A DNA stretch of 47,909 nucleotides, from NCBI RefSeq assembly GCF_000613285.1, contig NZ_BAIN01000017.1:1-47909 (forward strand), given 5' to 3'. Of the stretch, positions 27,613 through 39,270 are shown one piece after another. A program made the translations under genes and the position numbers. Position 1 is the stretch's first letter. The number at the start of each line of letters is the position of its first letter. The stretch comes from Acetobacter papayae JCM 25143. Its GTDB lineage: Bacteria > Pseudomonadota > Alphaproteobacteria > Acetobacterales > Acetobacteraceae. The notes under the pieces are model-generated. The model had not been told where the DNA came from and ran no database searches. It saw only the letters and a list, made by a program, of their open reading frames with translations.

Positions 27613-29708
27613 GGCTGTGTGTGTTCCAGATGCTGGCGAAGGTTTTCAAGCTGATAACCGGCGGCGAGCGCGAGCAGCGGGGCCAGAACATTCTGTAGTT
27701 CCGGCCGATTGGCCTGCAAAACAGCCAGATGGTTTTTCAACTGACGCAGATTGCCGCTGTCCAGCGCTTCAAGCAGGAGCGCGCGTTCGGCAGGAGGCAG
27801 ATGCGCCGCCTGCTGGGGGGGTATGTCCATGCAGGGTTCGTGGGCTATCTCGCTGGATGTTTTACCCTCGTTGGTGGGAGCCTGTGTGCCTGATTGTCCT
27901 GTTTCATCCGTAAGGGGGTATGGGGGGGCTTCTGCCGTATCAGGCATGATCCATGTCAGGGAGAGAATATGACGGATGTTTTCGAGCAGAACCGACAGGT
28001 TGACGGGTTTGCCAATCACGGGACAGTCGTCCAGCGAGGGAACATGCCGGTTTGCACTTTCCACCAGATTGCCGGTCAGGAACAGGATGGGAATGGCAGG
28101 GCCGCCCTGTGCGCGAATACGCAGTGCGAGTTCGCGCCCGTCCATTCCTGGCATGGACAGGTCGAGCAGGAGCAGGTCGGCCTGGCGGGTTTCAAGCCAG
28201 CTCAGGCAGGCGGGCCCACTTTCCACATCCTCGACATCGAAACCGCATTGCTCCAGCAGTTCGCGCATGATCTGGCGGTGTTCGGGGTTATCATCGACAA
28301 TCAGCACCTTGCGGCGCGGGCCTGCATAGCCGGTGGGGAAAGCGGAAAGGCGCGGGGCGGGGCGGCTTTGCCGGTCAGGCAGCATCAGCCGCACGCGAAA
28401 GCGCGTGCCCACACCGGGTGTGCTGGAAAATGTCAGCTCGGCACCCAGTATTTCGGTCAGCAGTTTTGTAATGGTCAGGCCCAGCCCGGTGCCGGGAATA
28501 CTGGCGGTGGAGGCAGAGCGTTCGAAAGGCTCGAAAATCCGCCCCTGATCTTCGGGCGGAATGCCAAGGCCAGTATCTTCAATAACGAATTCTGCAATTT
28601 GTGCCTGCCATGTTGCGGAAAAAGTGACAGAACCATGCTGCGTGAACTTGACTGCGTTGGAGAGCAGGTTGAGCAGGATCTGCCGCAGCCGGTGTTCATC
28701 GCAGGTGACAACCGCTGGCAGCGGGCCGGGCTGCCATAGAAAGCGCAGGCCCCGTGCCTGTGCCTGCATGCGGATCATCTGTGCGACCGATTCAAGAAAA
28801 ACCGGCAGCTCCACCATGTCGGAATGCAGCTCGATCCGGCCAGCCTCAATGCGCGAGATATCGAGCAGGCCCGACAGGATAGAGGTGATATGCTCCCCGC
28901 TTTCGCGCATGATACCCAGCGCGCCCAGCCGCTCGGGCGGGATACGGCGGTCATGCTCGAAAAGCTGGATATAGCCCATGATGGCATTCAGCGGAGAACG
29001 GATTTCATGACTGATCCCGCTGATATAGCGTGTTTTGGCAAGGCTTGCGGATTCAGCCTTTTCACGCGCCTGTTGCAGCGCCTGATCCGTGCGGCGGCGG
29101 GCACGGATTTCGTTCATGAGTAGGCGGGTCTGGTGCAGGGTTTCGCGCGTGGCGGTGCGGCGGCTTTCCTGCGCCATGACCAGCAGCCACGCCCCTACCG
29201 TGCTGGCCAGAAAAGAGACAATCAGCAGCGTGCTGTCAAAAGGCAGGCCAGTCTGGCGTGCCAGCAGCGCCATAACCACAACAATGCCGCAGAGCAGAAA
29301 GGCAAAGCGTCCCCCGGGCGAGGTCAGAACATGGCGCAGGCGTGGCGGCAGGCTGTGCAGCGGGGTTGCCATTTGTGCGGCCATACGGGTGGAAACAGGC
29401 TTGCAGCGGTCGCGGCAGCGGCTGTCCAGCGAACAGCATAGCGAGCAGATTGTGCCGCCATAGGCCGGACAGGGGGCCATATCTTCCGCTTCAAAGCGGT
29501 GTTCGCAAATGACGCAGGTTTTGTGGGCTCTGGTGTTCCAGTCTGTGGGGGGCTGGCGGGCCAGATAGGTGCGCCCGCCGGTTATGGAGGCCAGAAGGGG
29601 CGCGCTCAGGCAGCTAGTGCCAGTGTTATGAAAGGGGCATAGGCCGCAGTCAGCGGGCCTGCAACACCGCTCAGGGCCACAAACCCCATAGTGGCAGCCA
29701 GTGCCCAT
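27609..29708 (-). CDS. Hybrid histidine kinase with cysteine-rich module (C-terminal part of a permease-kinase fusion)
   Basis: The domains in order are: a cysteine-rich module with CVICEH, DMAPCPAYGGTICSLCCSLDSRCRDRCKP (nine cysteines, probably metal-binding), two transmembrane helices (FAFLLCGIVVVMALLA and LLIVSFLASTVGAWLLVMA), and a coiled linker. HisKA follows with the phospho-His in GISHEIRSPLNAIMG, then the ATPase (LLNLLSNAVKFT, DTGLGIP, GTGLGLTITKLL). A receiver with Asp in LLLLDLSMPGMDGREL and a helical C-terminal tail complete the protein. The first 36 or so residues of the open frame overlap the permease and are probably not real in this frame. One added C near 29613 joins the two proteins ([25 protein letters not shown]). 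It is translationally coupled to the response regulator. Confidence 0.88.
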   Translation of the reverse strand: MGTGCHYGVCGPERCCRPADCGLCPFHNTGTSCLSAPLLASITGGRTYLARQPPTDWNTRAHKTCVICEHRFEAEDMAPCPAYGGTICSLCCSLDSRCRDRCKPVSTRMAAQMATPLHSLPPRLRHVLTSPGGRFAFLLCGIVVVMALLARQTGLPFDSTLLIVSFLASTVGAWLLVMAQESRRTATRETLHQTRLLMNEIRARRRTDQALQQAREKAESASLAKTRYISGISHEIRSPLNAIMGYIQLFEHDRRIPPERLGALGIMRESGEHITSILSGLLDISRIEAGRIELHSDMVELPVFLESVAQMIRMQAQARGLRFLWQPGPLPAVVTCDEHRLRQILLNLLSNAVKFTQHGSVTFSATWQAQIAEFVIEDTGLGIPPEDQGRIFEPFERSASTASIPGTGLGLTITKLLTEILGAELTFSSTPGVGTRFRVRLMLPDRQSRPAPRLSAFPTGYAGPRRKVLIVDDNPEHRQIMRELLEQCGFDVEDVESGPACLSWLETRQADLLLLDLSMPGMDGRELALRIRAQGGPAIPILFLTGNLVESANRHVPSLDDCPVIGKPVNLSVLLENIRHILSLTWIMPDTAEAPPYPLTDETGQSGTQAPTNEGKTSSEIAHEPCMDIPPQQAAHLPPAERALLLEALDSGNLRQLKNHLAVLQANRPELQNVLAPLLALAAGYQLENLRQHLEHTQP

Positions 29709-31092
29709 GCCCCCAGCCCGACAAGGTTGAGGTCAGGCAGGAAGGCGCGTTTGAACTCTATGCGCGCGGGGCTCAGCTTCAGGGGTTTGCACAGTGCTAC
29801 ATCCCCCAGAATGGCCCCGATCCACGCGCAGGCCAGCACGGCATAGAGCGTGATCCCGGTCTGGATCGTGTTCACCAGCCGGCTTCCATCAGCAGTAGGG
29901 CAATGGCGATATTGAACAGCACGTAAAACACCCGCCCCGGATGAGTGTGTGTCAGGCGGGAGAAGAAGTTCGACCACGCCAGCGACCCCGCATAGGCATT
30001 GGTGATGTTGATTTTGATCTGTGAAAGCGCAACCAGCGCGACTGTCATTACGGCGGCAAGCTGGGGTGGCACGCATGTGCTCCATGCCAGCCAGTACATC
30101 AGCCCCGGCTGTGCCGCCTGAGCGGCTGAAAATCCGCCTTGCAGCACGGCCCATGCCAGCAGCGAGCCCGCCATGATTTTAAAGGCGTCCAGCACCACCC
30201 AGCCCGGCCCGCCCAGAACCAGTGCCACCCACCATGCGCGGCGGTTCTGGGGTGTCTGCTCGGGCAGAAAGCGCAGGAAATCGATCTGCTCCGCACTTTG
30301 GCAGACCAGAACGATAATAACCGAGGCCGCGCTGCCAATGGCAATGGCGTTGACCTCGCCCAGTGCCGGGGTAAGTCCGTTGAAATGCGCCCAGCCCGGT
30401 ACAAGGGCAGGGTGGGTAAGCAGGAGAGCCACCAGCGGAATAAGGTTGAGCGCGAGCCAGACCGGCAGTGTTGCAATCTGGAAACGGGCGATGAAGGTCA
30501 TCCCCCATGTGACAAGTGGGATGATGATGACCGAGCAGCCCAGATACGCAAGCCAGAGCGGCATGCCCAGCAGTGCGTGCAGCGTGCCCGCCAGAATGGC
30601 GGCTTCCAGCCCGAAAAAAATGAACGTGAAACTGGCGTAAATGACCGAGGTTATGGTGGAGCCGATATAGCCGAACCCGGTGCCGCGCGTCAGCAGGTCT
30701 ATATCCAGCCCGGCCCGCCCGGCCGCCACACAGAGCGGCAGGGTAATGCAGAAAATAACCACCGTGGCCAGCAGGGTTGCCAGCAGCGTGTTGGAAAAAC
30801 CAAAAGCCAGCGTGAGCGTGCCGCCCATGGCCTCAAGCGCCAGAAAGGATGTGGAGCCAAGGGCCGTTAGCGCGGCGCGCATGGGGGTGGCGGCCCGCGC
30901 CTTGCGCGCAGTAAAGCGCAGGGCGTAATCCTCGAATGTCTGGTCGGCCGCCCAGCGGCTATAGGCCCGCCGTGTGCGGACAATACGCAGGCGGCTGGTG
31001 TCTGGCGGGGGGGCTTGCGTCAAGGTTACGCGGTCCTGCTGTTCCCGGTTGGCTGATGTACTTATAGCGGTGCCGGAGGCCTGACACACCAT
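29606..31092 (-). CDS. NCS1-type (cytosine/purine/allantoin) permease domain, N-terminal part of the sensor kinase (frame broken near 29879)
   Basis: About 495 residues of an NCS1 transporter: [62 protein letters not shown], and [23 protein letters not shown]. Near 29879, GCCGGCTGG needs one base (GCCGGCCTGG) to continue [16 protein letters not shown]. In the repaired frame the last helix ends ITLALAA and stops at 29606. A further one-base repair at 29613 continues into the histidine kinase, giving one protein of about 1,160 residues. The start is uncertain: ATG 31092 lies inside an inverted repeat, while TTG 31023 has AGGA upstream. Such a protein would act as a transporter-like sensor of urea or a purine-breakdown product. 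Confidence 0.85.
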
Positions 31093-31110
31093 ACGCAGGA
31101 TCGCGTATGG
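31089..31110. promoter_or_regulatory. Inverted repeat between the sensor and urtA
   Basis: The perfect 8-bp arms CCATACGC (31089-31096) and GCGTATGG (31103-31110) have a 6-base centre. It lies in the divergent promoter region, 59 bases before urtA. It is a plausible binding site for the LuxR-type response regulator, by inference only. Confidence 0.45.
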
Positions 31111-31168
31111 CGCGGCTGTCTGTCATTTGGCTGATAATGAGGACAGCAGCAACAGGAGTGCTTTGTTC

Positions 31169-32507
31169 ATGTCGGCCAAACTGCCCCCCCTTTCCCGCCG
31201 CGCCTTCGGGCGTCTGGCTCTGGCATCGTCCGCAGCGGCACTGGGTGCTGTCTGGAAACCGGGTGATGCGCTGGCCGCTACCCCCAAGGGTGAGCCGATC
31301 AAGGTCGGCATTCTGCATTCCCTGTCCGGCACCATGGCTATCAGCGAAACGACCCTGAAGGACGTGATGCTGATGCTCATTGCCGAGCAGAACCGCAAGG
31401 GCGGGCTGCTGGGCCGCCCGCTTGAGGCTGTTGTGGTGGACCCCGCATCCAACTGGCCGCTTTTTGCTGAAAAAGCGCGCCAGCTTCTGTCGGTGGACAA
31501 GGTAGCCGCAGTGTTCGGTTGCTGGACCAGCGTATCGCGCAAGTCGGTGCTGCCGGTGTTCGAGGAACTCGACGGCATCCTGTTCTATCCTGTGCAGTAT
31601 GAAGGGCAGGAGTGCAGCCGCAATATCTTCTATACCGGTGCGGCCCCCAACCAGCAGGCTATTCCCGCAGTGATTATCTGTTGAGCGAGGAAGGTGGCGG
31701 CGCCAAGCGTTTTGCCCTTGTGGGTACTGATTATGTCTATCCGCGCACGACCAACCAGATCCTGCTCAACTACCTGAAGGCCAAGGGCATCAAGGAAGAG
31801 GATATTATGGTCAATTATACGCCGTTCGGGCAGTCCGATTGGCAGACCATTGTATCGCAGATCAAGGCTTTTGGTTCGGCGGGTAAGAAAACTGCTGTTG
31901 TTTCAACAATCAATGGCGATGCCAACGTGCCCTTCTATAAGGAGCTGGGTAATCAGGGCATTTCCGCCACTGATATTCCCGTCATGGCTTTCAGCGTGGG
32001 TGAGGAAGAACTGGCGGGCATGGATACCAAGCCGCTGGTTGGTCAGCTTGCCGCGTGGAACTACTTCGAAAGCATTAATACGCCCGCTAACGAGGCGTTT
32101 ATCAAGGAATGGCACGCGTTTACGAAAAACCCCAAGCGTACCACAAACGATCCCATGGAAGCACATTACATCGGCTTCAACATGTGGGTGCAGGCCGTGA
32201 CCAAGGTGGGCAGCACTGACCATGACAAGGTGATTGACGCATGATCGGTATCCGCCAGCCTAACCTGACAGGTGGTGTTGCCGAAATGCTGCCGGACCAT
32301 CATCTGACAAAGCCTGTTTATATCGGCGAAATTCAGGATGATGGGCAGTTTGCCGTCGTATGGAAAACACCCGCACTGGTGCCGGGTCAGGCGTGGTCTC
32401 CCTGGGTGCCGGAAACCAAGGACCTGATCGGTGACTGGAGCAAGCCGATTGTCTGCGGCAATTACAACACGGTTACAAAAACCTGCCTTAGCAAGAAACA
32501 TGCGTAG
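31169..32507 (+). CDS. urtA: Urea ABC transporter substrate-binding protein UrtA (two frame breaks)
   Basis: Periplasmic urea/short-chain-amide binding protein, about 446 residues after repair. The N-terminus has a twin-arginine signal ([18 protein letters not shown]). UrtA/FmdD markers are [41 protein letters not shown] and [28 protein letters not shown]. Breaks lie at about 31671 (GCAGTGATTATC, one base short of [11 protein letters not shown]) and about 32240 (GACGCATGATC for GACGCCATGATC, giving VIDAMIGIRQP). ATG 31169 has AGGAG at 31154-31158. The last bases overlap the start of urtB. It is the first gene of urtABCDE. Confidence 0.92.
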
Positions 32508-34104
32508 TTTTGTAAGGTTCTGCCTTGTAGCGGCTTTTTGCGTGGGGGCCGCTTTTGCGGCTCCGCGTTGCGCACGGGCAGATGTGTTTGCGGGGCTGGC
32601 TAGCGGCCAGTTCGATACCGTGGCGCAGGCCATAACCGAACTGGCCGTATCGGGTTCTCCGCAGGCTGGTGCCGTGCTGGGCGCGCTGGAGCAGCATCAG
32701 CTGTTTTTTACGCCCGATGGTGGGCTGTTCCTGCGCGATGGCGAGGCTTACATCGATGCCCGCACCGGCCAGCCCGTAGCGACCTCGCCCGAGGGGCTGG
32801 CTGCGGTGCGGCTGAATAACCGTGTGCGCAAGGCGCTTGCGGGCGCACGGGCGGGTATGGATCTGTTCTCGGCGGACAGGGCCGCGCGCCTGCATGCCGC
32901 TACAACCCTGTACGAACGGCATGACCCGGCGGCATTGCCGGTGCTGCAACAGGCCCTGAGTGCCGAAAAGGATGCCGCCATTCACAAGGAGCTGGCGCTG
33001 GCTCATGCCGCGACCATTCTGGCGCAGCCCCCGGCAGACGACCAGCTTGCCGCCCGCATACAGGCCGTTGCGGCCCTGCGCGCCACAGGCGGGCTTGAGG
33101 CGCGCGGTATTCTGGCTGGGGTCGGGGCTAATGAAAGTGAAAATGCGCAGGTTCGCAAGGCGGCACAGGAGGCCGTGGCCAGCATAAACTGGCGCTTGCG
33201 GGCATGGAGCATTGGCCAGAACGCCTTTTACGGCCTGAGCTATGGCTCTGTTCTGTTGCTGGCGGCAACGGGTCTGGCCATTACGTTTGGCGTCATGGGC
33301 GTGATCAACATGGCTCATGGCGAACTGGTGATGATCGGGGCCTATGTCACTTGGCTGGTGCAGCAGGGCGTGCGCTCGGCGGCTCCTGCGCTGGAGCCGG
33401 TTTCGCTGCTGCTGGCAATTCCCGTGGCGTTTTGTGTCTGCGGTGGGTTGGGTGTGCTGATTGAGCGCGGGCTGATCCGGTTTCTGTATGGCCGCCCGCT
33501 AGAAACCCTGCTGGCGACATGGGGGCTGTCGCTCATTATGCAGCAGGCCGTGCGTTCGGTGTTCGGGCCGACCAATATTCCTGTTGCCACGCCGGGTTGG
33601 CTTACGGGGTCTTTCGCGCTGGGGGGTATGGACATTACCCTTAACCGCCTTGCCATTCTGGTTTTTGCCTTTCTCGTGCTGGGAACGCTCATGTGTGTGC
33701 TGCGGCGCACCCCGCTGGGGCTGGAAATGCGCGCGGTTACACAAAACCGGCGCATGGCCGCGCTGATGGGTATCCGCACCCCACGGGTGGATGCACTGGC
33801 CTTTGGGCTGGGGGCCGGGCTTGCGGGTCTGGCCGGGGTTGCTGTCAGCCAGATCGACAATGTCAGTCCCAATCTGGGGCAGACCTATATTATCGACAGT
33901 TTCATGGTGGTGGTGTTCGGTGGTGTGGGCAATCTGTGGGGCACGCTGGCAGCAGCCATGACGCTGGGCATGGGGGGCAAGGTGCTGGAGCCGGTCATTG
34001 GAGCGGTATCCGCAAAAATCGCCATTCTCGTTCTGGTCATTTTGTATATTCAGCGTAACCCGCGCGGCATGTTTCCCGTGCGCGGGCGTGGGGTGGAATC
34101 ATGA
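32500..34104 (+). CDS. urtB: Urea ABC transporter permease UrtB
   Basis: The 534-residue inner-membrane permease has a cleavable signal (FCLVAAFCVGAAFAAPRCARA) and a periplasmic alpha-helical domain of about 220 residues, a usual UrtB feature. The branched-chain-type permease part follows: GLSYGSVLLLAATGLAITFGVMGVINMAHGELVMIGAY, RPLETLLATWGLSLIMQQAVR and DSFMVVVFGGVGNLWGT. It is intact. ATG 32500 overlaps the urtA stop, and its own stop overlaps urtC (ATGA at 34101-34104), showing translational coupling. Confidence 0.94.
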   Translation: MRSFVRFCLVAAFCVGAAFAAPRCARADVFAGLASGQFDTVAQAITELAVSGSPQAGAVLGALEQHQLFFTPDGGLFLRDGEAYIDARTGQPVATSPEGLAAVRLNNRVRKALAGARAGMDLFSADRAARLHAATTLYERHDPAALPVLQQALSAEKDAAIHKELALAHAATILAQPPADDQLAARIQAVAALRATGGLEARGILAGVGANESENAQVRKAAQEAVASINWRLRAWSIGQNAFYGLSYGSVLLLAATGLAITFGVMGVINMAHGELVMIGAYVTWLVQQGVRSAAPALEPVSLLLAIPVAFCVCGGLGVLIERGLIRFLYGRPLETLLATWGLSLIMQQAVRSVFGPTNIPVATPGWLTGSFALGGMDITLNRLAILVFAFLVLGTLMCVLRRTPLGLEMRAVTQNRRMAALMGIRTPRVDALAFGLGAGLAGLAGVAVSQIDNVSPNLGQTYIIDSFMVVVFGGVGNLWGTLAAAMTLGMGGKVLEPVIGAVSAKIAILVLVILYIQRNPRGMFPVRGRGVES

Positions 34105-35245
34105 ACCGCCTGTTTCCATCCACATCGGGCGCGCAGGGCTTTGCGGGTGTTGCGCGCATGGCGGTGGTTGTGCTGGTGGGTGCAGTGGTGCTGGCCGTAG
34201 CCAGCCTGCTGCCCGAAAGCAGCCCGTTGCATGTGTCCGCTTTTACGGTTTCGCTGGCAGGCAAGTATCTCTCTTACGCCATGCTGGCGCTTGCGGTTGA
34301 TTTGGTCTGGGGTTTTGCCGGGATACTGACACTCGGCCACGCTGCATTTTTTGCGTTGGGTGGCTACGCCATGGGCATGTATCTCATGCGCGAAATTGGC
34401 GCGCGGGGTGTTTATGGCAATGCCAGCCTGCCCGATTTCATGATCTTTCTGTCATGGACAAAGCTGCCTTGGTACTGGTGGGGCAGCGGGCATTTTCTCT
34501 GGGCCTGCCTGCTGGTGCTGGCGGTGCCCGGTGTGCTGGCGGGTGTGTTTGGCTGGCTTGCCTTCCGCTCGCGGGTTTCGGGCGTGTATCTGTCCATTAT
34601 GACACAGGCTCTGACCTATGCACTCATGCTTGCGTTTTTTCAGAATGGCTTTGGGTTTGGGGGCAATAATGGCCTGACCGATTTCAAGGATATTCTGGGC
34701 GCGGATCTGCACAGCCCCGTAACCCGCGCGGTTCTGCTGGTTATAACGGGTGTTGTGCTGGCGCTGGCACTTATGCTGTCGCGCTTTGTGGTGGCGGGTC
34801 GTTTTGGCAACCTGCTGGTGGCGGTGCGTGATGCAGAAAGCCGCACGCGTTTTCTTGGCTATAGGCCCGAGCAGGTCAAGCTGCTGATATGGGTGTTTTC
34901 GGCCATGCTGGCGGGTGTGGGGGGGGCGCTGTACGTCACGCAGGTTGGCATTATCAATCCCGGTGAGTTCGCTCCGGCCAATTCGATTGAATCCGTTATC
35001 TGGGTTGCGGTTGGTGGCCGTGGCACCCTGTCTGGCGCGGTGCTCGGGGCGGTGCTGGTGAACATGGGCAAGACCGTGTTTACGGCATGGTTGCCGGAAT
35101 TCTGGCTGTATGGTCTGGGGCTTTTGTTTCTGGTTACGACGCTGTTTCTACCAAAGGGGTTATGGGGCTGTTTAAACCCGCCCCCCGTAAGGAGGCAGAA
35201 GACATCACGCCCGAGGTTTCCAGCCCGGAAGGAGATGAGGCATGA
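34101..35245 (+). CDS. urtC: Urea ABC transporter permease UrtC (frame broken near 35157)
   Basis: Second permease of the urea importer, about 381 residues after repair. Motifs are YLSYAMLALAVDLVWGFAGILTLGHAAFFALGGYAMGMYLMR, FRSRVSGVYLSIMTQALTYALML, and GFGGNNGLTDFKDILG. Near 35157 a G-run in AAAGGGGTTATGG is one short; five G restore LPKGVMGLFKPAPRKEAED, ending EGDEA at 35245. Without repair the frame runs to 35273 with an unrelated tail. The repaired stop overlaps the urtD start (ATGA), as with the other genes of the operon, which supports the repair. Confidence 0.92.
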
Positions 35246-35982
35246 ATGCGCCAAAACTTCTGGAAATGCGTGATGTCAGTGTCACATTTGACGGGTTTAG
35301 AGCCATAAATGGTCTGAGCCTGACACTGGCCGCAGGCGAAATGCGCGCGATTGTCGGCCCTAATGGGGCGGGCAAGACGACGATGATGGATATCATCACC
35401 GGAAAAACCCGCCCAGATAGCGGTAGTGTGCGCTTTCATGGTCAGGACCTTACCCGTCTGGATGAACCCGCCATTGCCCGGATGGGGATTGGCCGCAAGT
35501 TTCAGAAACCCACGGTTTTTGAGGCGCTGAGCGTGCGCGAAAACCTGCTTTTGTCATTAAGTGGCCTGCGTGGACCATTTTCGGTTCTTATGGCGCGCCT
35601 TTCGGGGAAGGAGCAGGCACGGGTGGACCATCTGCTGGATATGACCAGACTGGGTGATTTTGCCGACCATCAGGCGGGTGGCATGAGCCACGGGCAGAAA
35701 CAATGGCTCGAAATTGGCATGCTTTTGGGGCAGGAGCCCGAGCTGCTGCTGGTGGATGAACCGGTAGCAGGCATGACCGATGCCGAAACCATGGCCACGG
35801 CAGACCTGCTACGCGAAATCAACCGTACGCGTAGTGTTGTGGTGGTGGAGCACGATATGGATTTCGTGCGCGCTCTGGATGTTGGCGTGACTGTGCTGCA
35901 TGAGGGCTCGGTGCTGGCCGAGGGTGCGCTGGATACAGTCAGTGCTGATCCGCGTGTTATTGAGGTCTATCTTGGCCGCTAG
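35242..35982 (+). CDS. urtD: Urea ABC transporter ATP-binding protein UrtD
   Basis: The 246-residue LivG-type ATPase has Walker A (VGPNGAGKTTMMD), the family-typical RMGIGRKFQKPTVFEALSVRENL, the signature GGMSHGQKQWLEIGMLL, Walker B (ELLLVDEPVAGMT) and the H-loop (VVVVEHDMDFV). MSHGQKQWLEIGM in place of LSGG is the UrtD hallmark. It is intact. Confidence 0.95.
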   Translation: MNAPKLLEMRDVSVTFDGFRAINGLSLTLAAGEMRAIVGPNGAGKTTMMDIITGKTRPDSGSVRFHGQDLTRLDEPAIARMGIGRKFQKPTVFEALSVRENLLLSLSGLRGPFSVLMARLSGKEQARVDHLLDMTRLGDFADHQAGGMSHGQKQWLEIGMLLGQEPELLLVDEPVAGMTDAETMATADLLREINRTRSVVVVEHDMDFVRALDVGVTVLHEGSVLAEGALDTVSADPRVIEVYLGR

Positions 35983-36037
35983 AGTATGCGCAGGCAGCCT
36001 TCGGGCACAATGGACGCAAGGAAAGGAGATAGCCCGC

Positions 36038-36732
36038 ATGCTCAGGGTTGAGGACGTGCATCTGCATTACGGAGCCGCCATAGCCCTGCGCGGTGTTTCC
36101 CTGACCGCGCAGGTAGGCAGGTGAGCTGCGTGCTGGGGCGCAACGGTGTGGGTAAAACCAGTTTGCTGCGTGGGATTACCGGCATGCACGCGCTCAGTGC
36201 CGGACGCATTGAGTGGGAAGGAGAGGACATAACCCGCCTGCCAGCCTATGAGCGCGCCAGACGGGGCATTGCCACAGTACCGCAGGGGCGCGATATTTTT
36301 CCGCTGCTGAGTGTGCGCGAAAACCTTGCAACAGGTTTTGGTCTTTTGCCGCGCAGGCAGCGCCGGGTGCCTGATGAGATTTTCGACCTTTTTCCCGTTC
36401 TGGCCAAAATGCTTGACCGTAAGGGGGGCGATCTCTCCGGCGGGCAACAGCAGCAGCTTGCCATTGCACGCGCGCTGGTTATCCGCCCGCGCCTGCTGGT
36501 GCTGGATGAACCGACAGAAGGGATTCAGCCCAGCATCATCAAGGATATTGGCACCATTATCGGTATGCTACGCGACCGGGGCGACATGGCTATTGTTCTG
36601 GTAGAACAGTATTTCGATTTTGCTTTTGCGCTGGCCGATCAGGTTACGGTCATGGATCGGGGCAAGGTTGTGCTGTCAGGGGAGGCCCGCAGCCTCGTGG
36701 CAGACGAAGTGCGCACACATATCGCGATCTGA
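36038..36732 (+). CDS. urtE: Urea ABC transporter ATP-binding protein UrtE (frame broken near 36117)
   Basis: LivF-type ATPase, about 231 residues after repair. It begins MLRVEDVHLHYGAAIALRGVSLTAQVG. Near 36117, GGCAGGTGAGC is one base short (GGCCAGGTGAGC), and repair gives GQVSCVLGRNGVGKTSLLRGITG with Walker A. Later motifs are VPQGRDIFPLLSVRENLATGF, LSGGQQQQLAIARALV, VLDEPTEGIQPSIIKDI and VLVEQYFDFA, all typical of UrtE. AAAGGAGA precedes ATG 36038. It is the last gene of the operon; no urease gene follows. Confidence 0.92.
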
Positions 36733-36931
36733 ATTGTGCAGATTGATTGGGGTGTCTGGAAAGAGGATTTTTGGAAATCTATTTTCTGAAAAACAGGAAA
36801 ATGTTTTATCCCCATTCTCGGGTAAAGCATTTTTCCATTCGTTCTACGATTGGACGGTATTTGTCTGCTTTGGTTTGCGGATAAATAATTTCAAACATTG
36901 AGTGCTGGTGTTTTTCAAGGTCGTAAAAGAA

Positions 36932-36962
36932 AAGGCCCACCCCGTAAGTGGGGGTGGGCCTT
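36932..36962 (-). terminator. Rho-independent terminator after thiC
   Basis: The 12-bp perfect stem AAGGCCCACCCC (36932-36943) / GGGGTGGGCCTT (36951-36962) is followed on the minus strand by TTTCTTTT. It begins nine bases after the thiC stop and faces the urtE transcript from the other side. Confidence 0.85.
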
Positions 36963-36970
36963 GTATGGCG

Positions 36971-38953
<1,983 letters not shown>

Positions 38954-38964
38954 TCAGGCACCAG

Positions 38965-39090
38965 TCCCTCCGCCGGTATGAGCCGGATCAGGTTCCCCAT
39001 CCGAGCCTCATGCCCGGATGGCAGGGTCGCCACGGTGCCTCCTTGCGGATAGCGTGAAGTGGCCTCTCAGTTCCTTGCCGGAACCCCCCT
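38965..39090 (-). ncRNA. TPP riboswitch (thi box) of thiC
   Basis: On the minus strand the conserved elements appear in order: GGGGGTTCC...GGAACTGAGAGG (P1/P2 side with CTGAGA at about 39065-39070), ACCCTGCCATC, then GGGGAACCTGATCCGG and CATACCGGCGGAGGGA. These match the TPP aptamer consensus (CUGAGA, GAACCUGAUC, GCGGAGGGA). The bound ligand shuts down thiC, probably by hiding the ribosome-binding site or by early termination in the 98 bases before ATG 38866. Confidence 0.93.
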
Positions 39091-39270
39091 TGGTGGGGCC
39101 AAGCAGATAACCAAGGTCCGGTAACTGTCAAGAAAAATTCGGATAGAATGGAAAATCCGGCCTGCCTGTACAGGGCCTGAAAACGGGCTACGCGCGCACG
39201 GATACAAACATCACAATAGAGAAAAAATTTATAGATGTGAAATGATTTTTGTTTATGTCATGTTTTTGCC

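Noticed and set aside
29606..29708. Kinase start at ATG 29708 giving a separate protein
   Set aside because: The first residues in that frame overlap the permease coding sequence and look unlike a protein N-terminus; a fusion through a one-base repair explains the region better.
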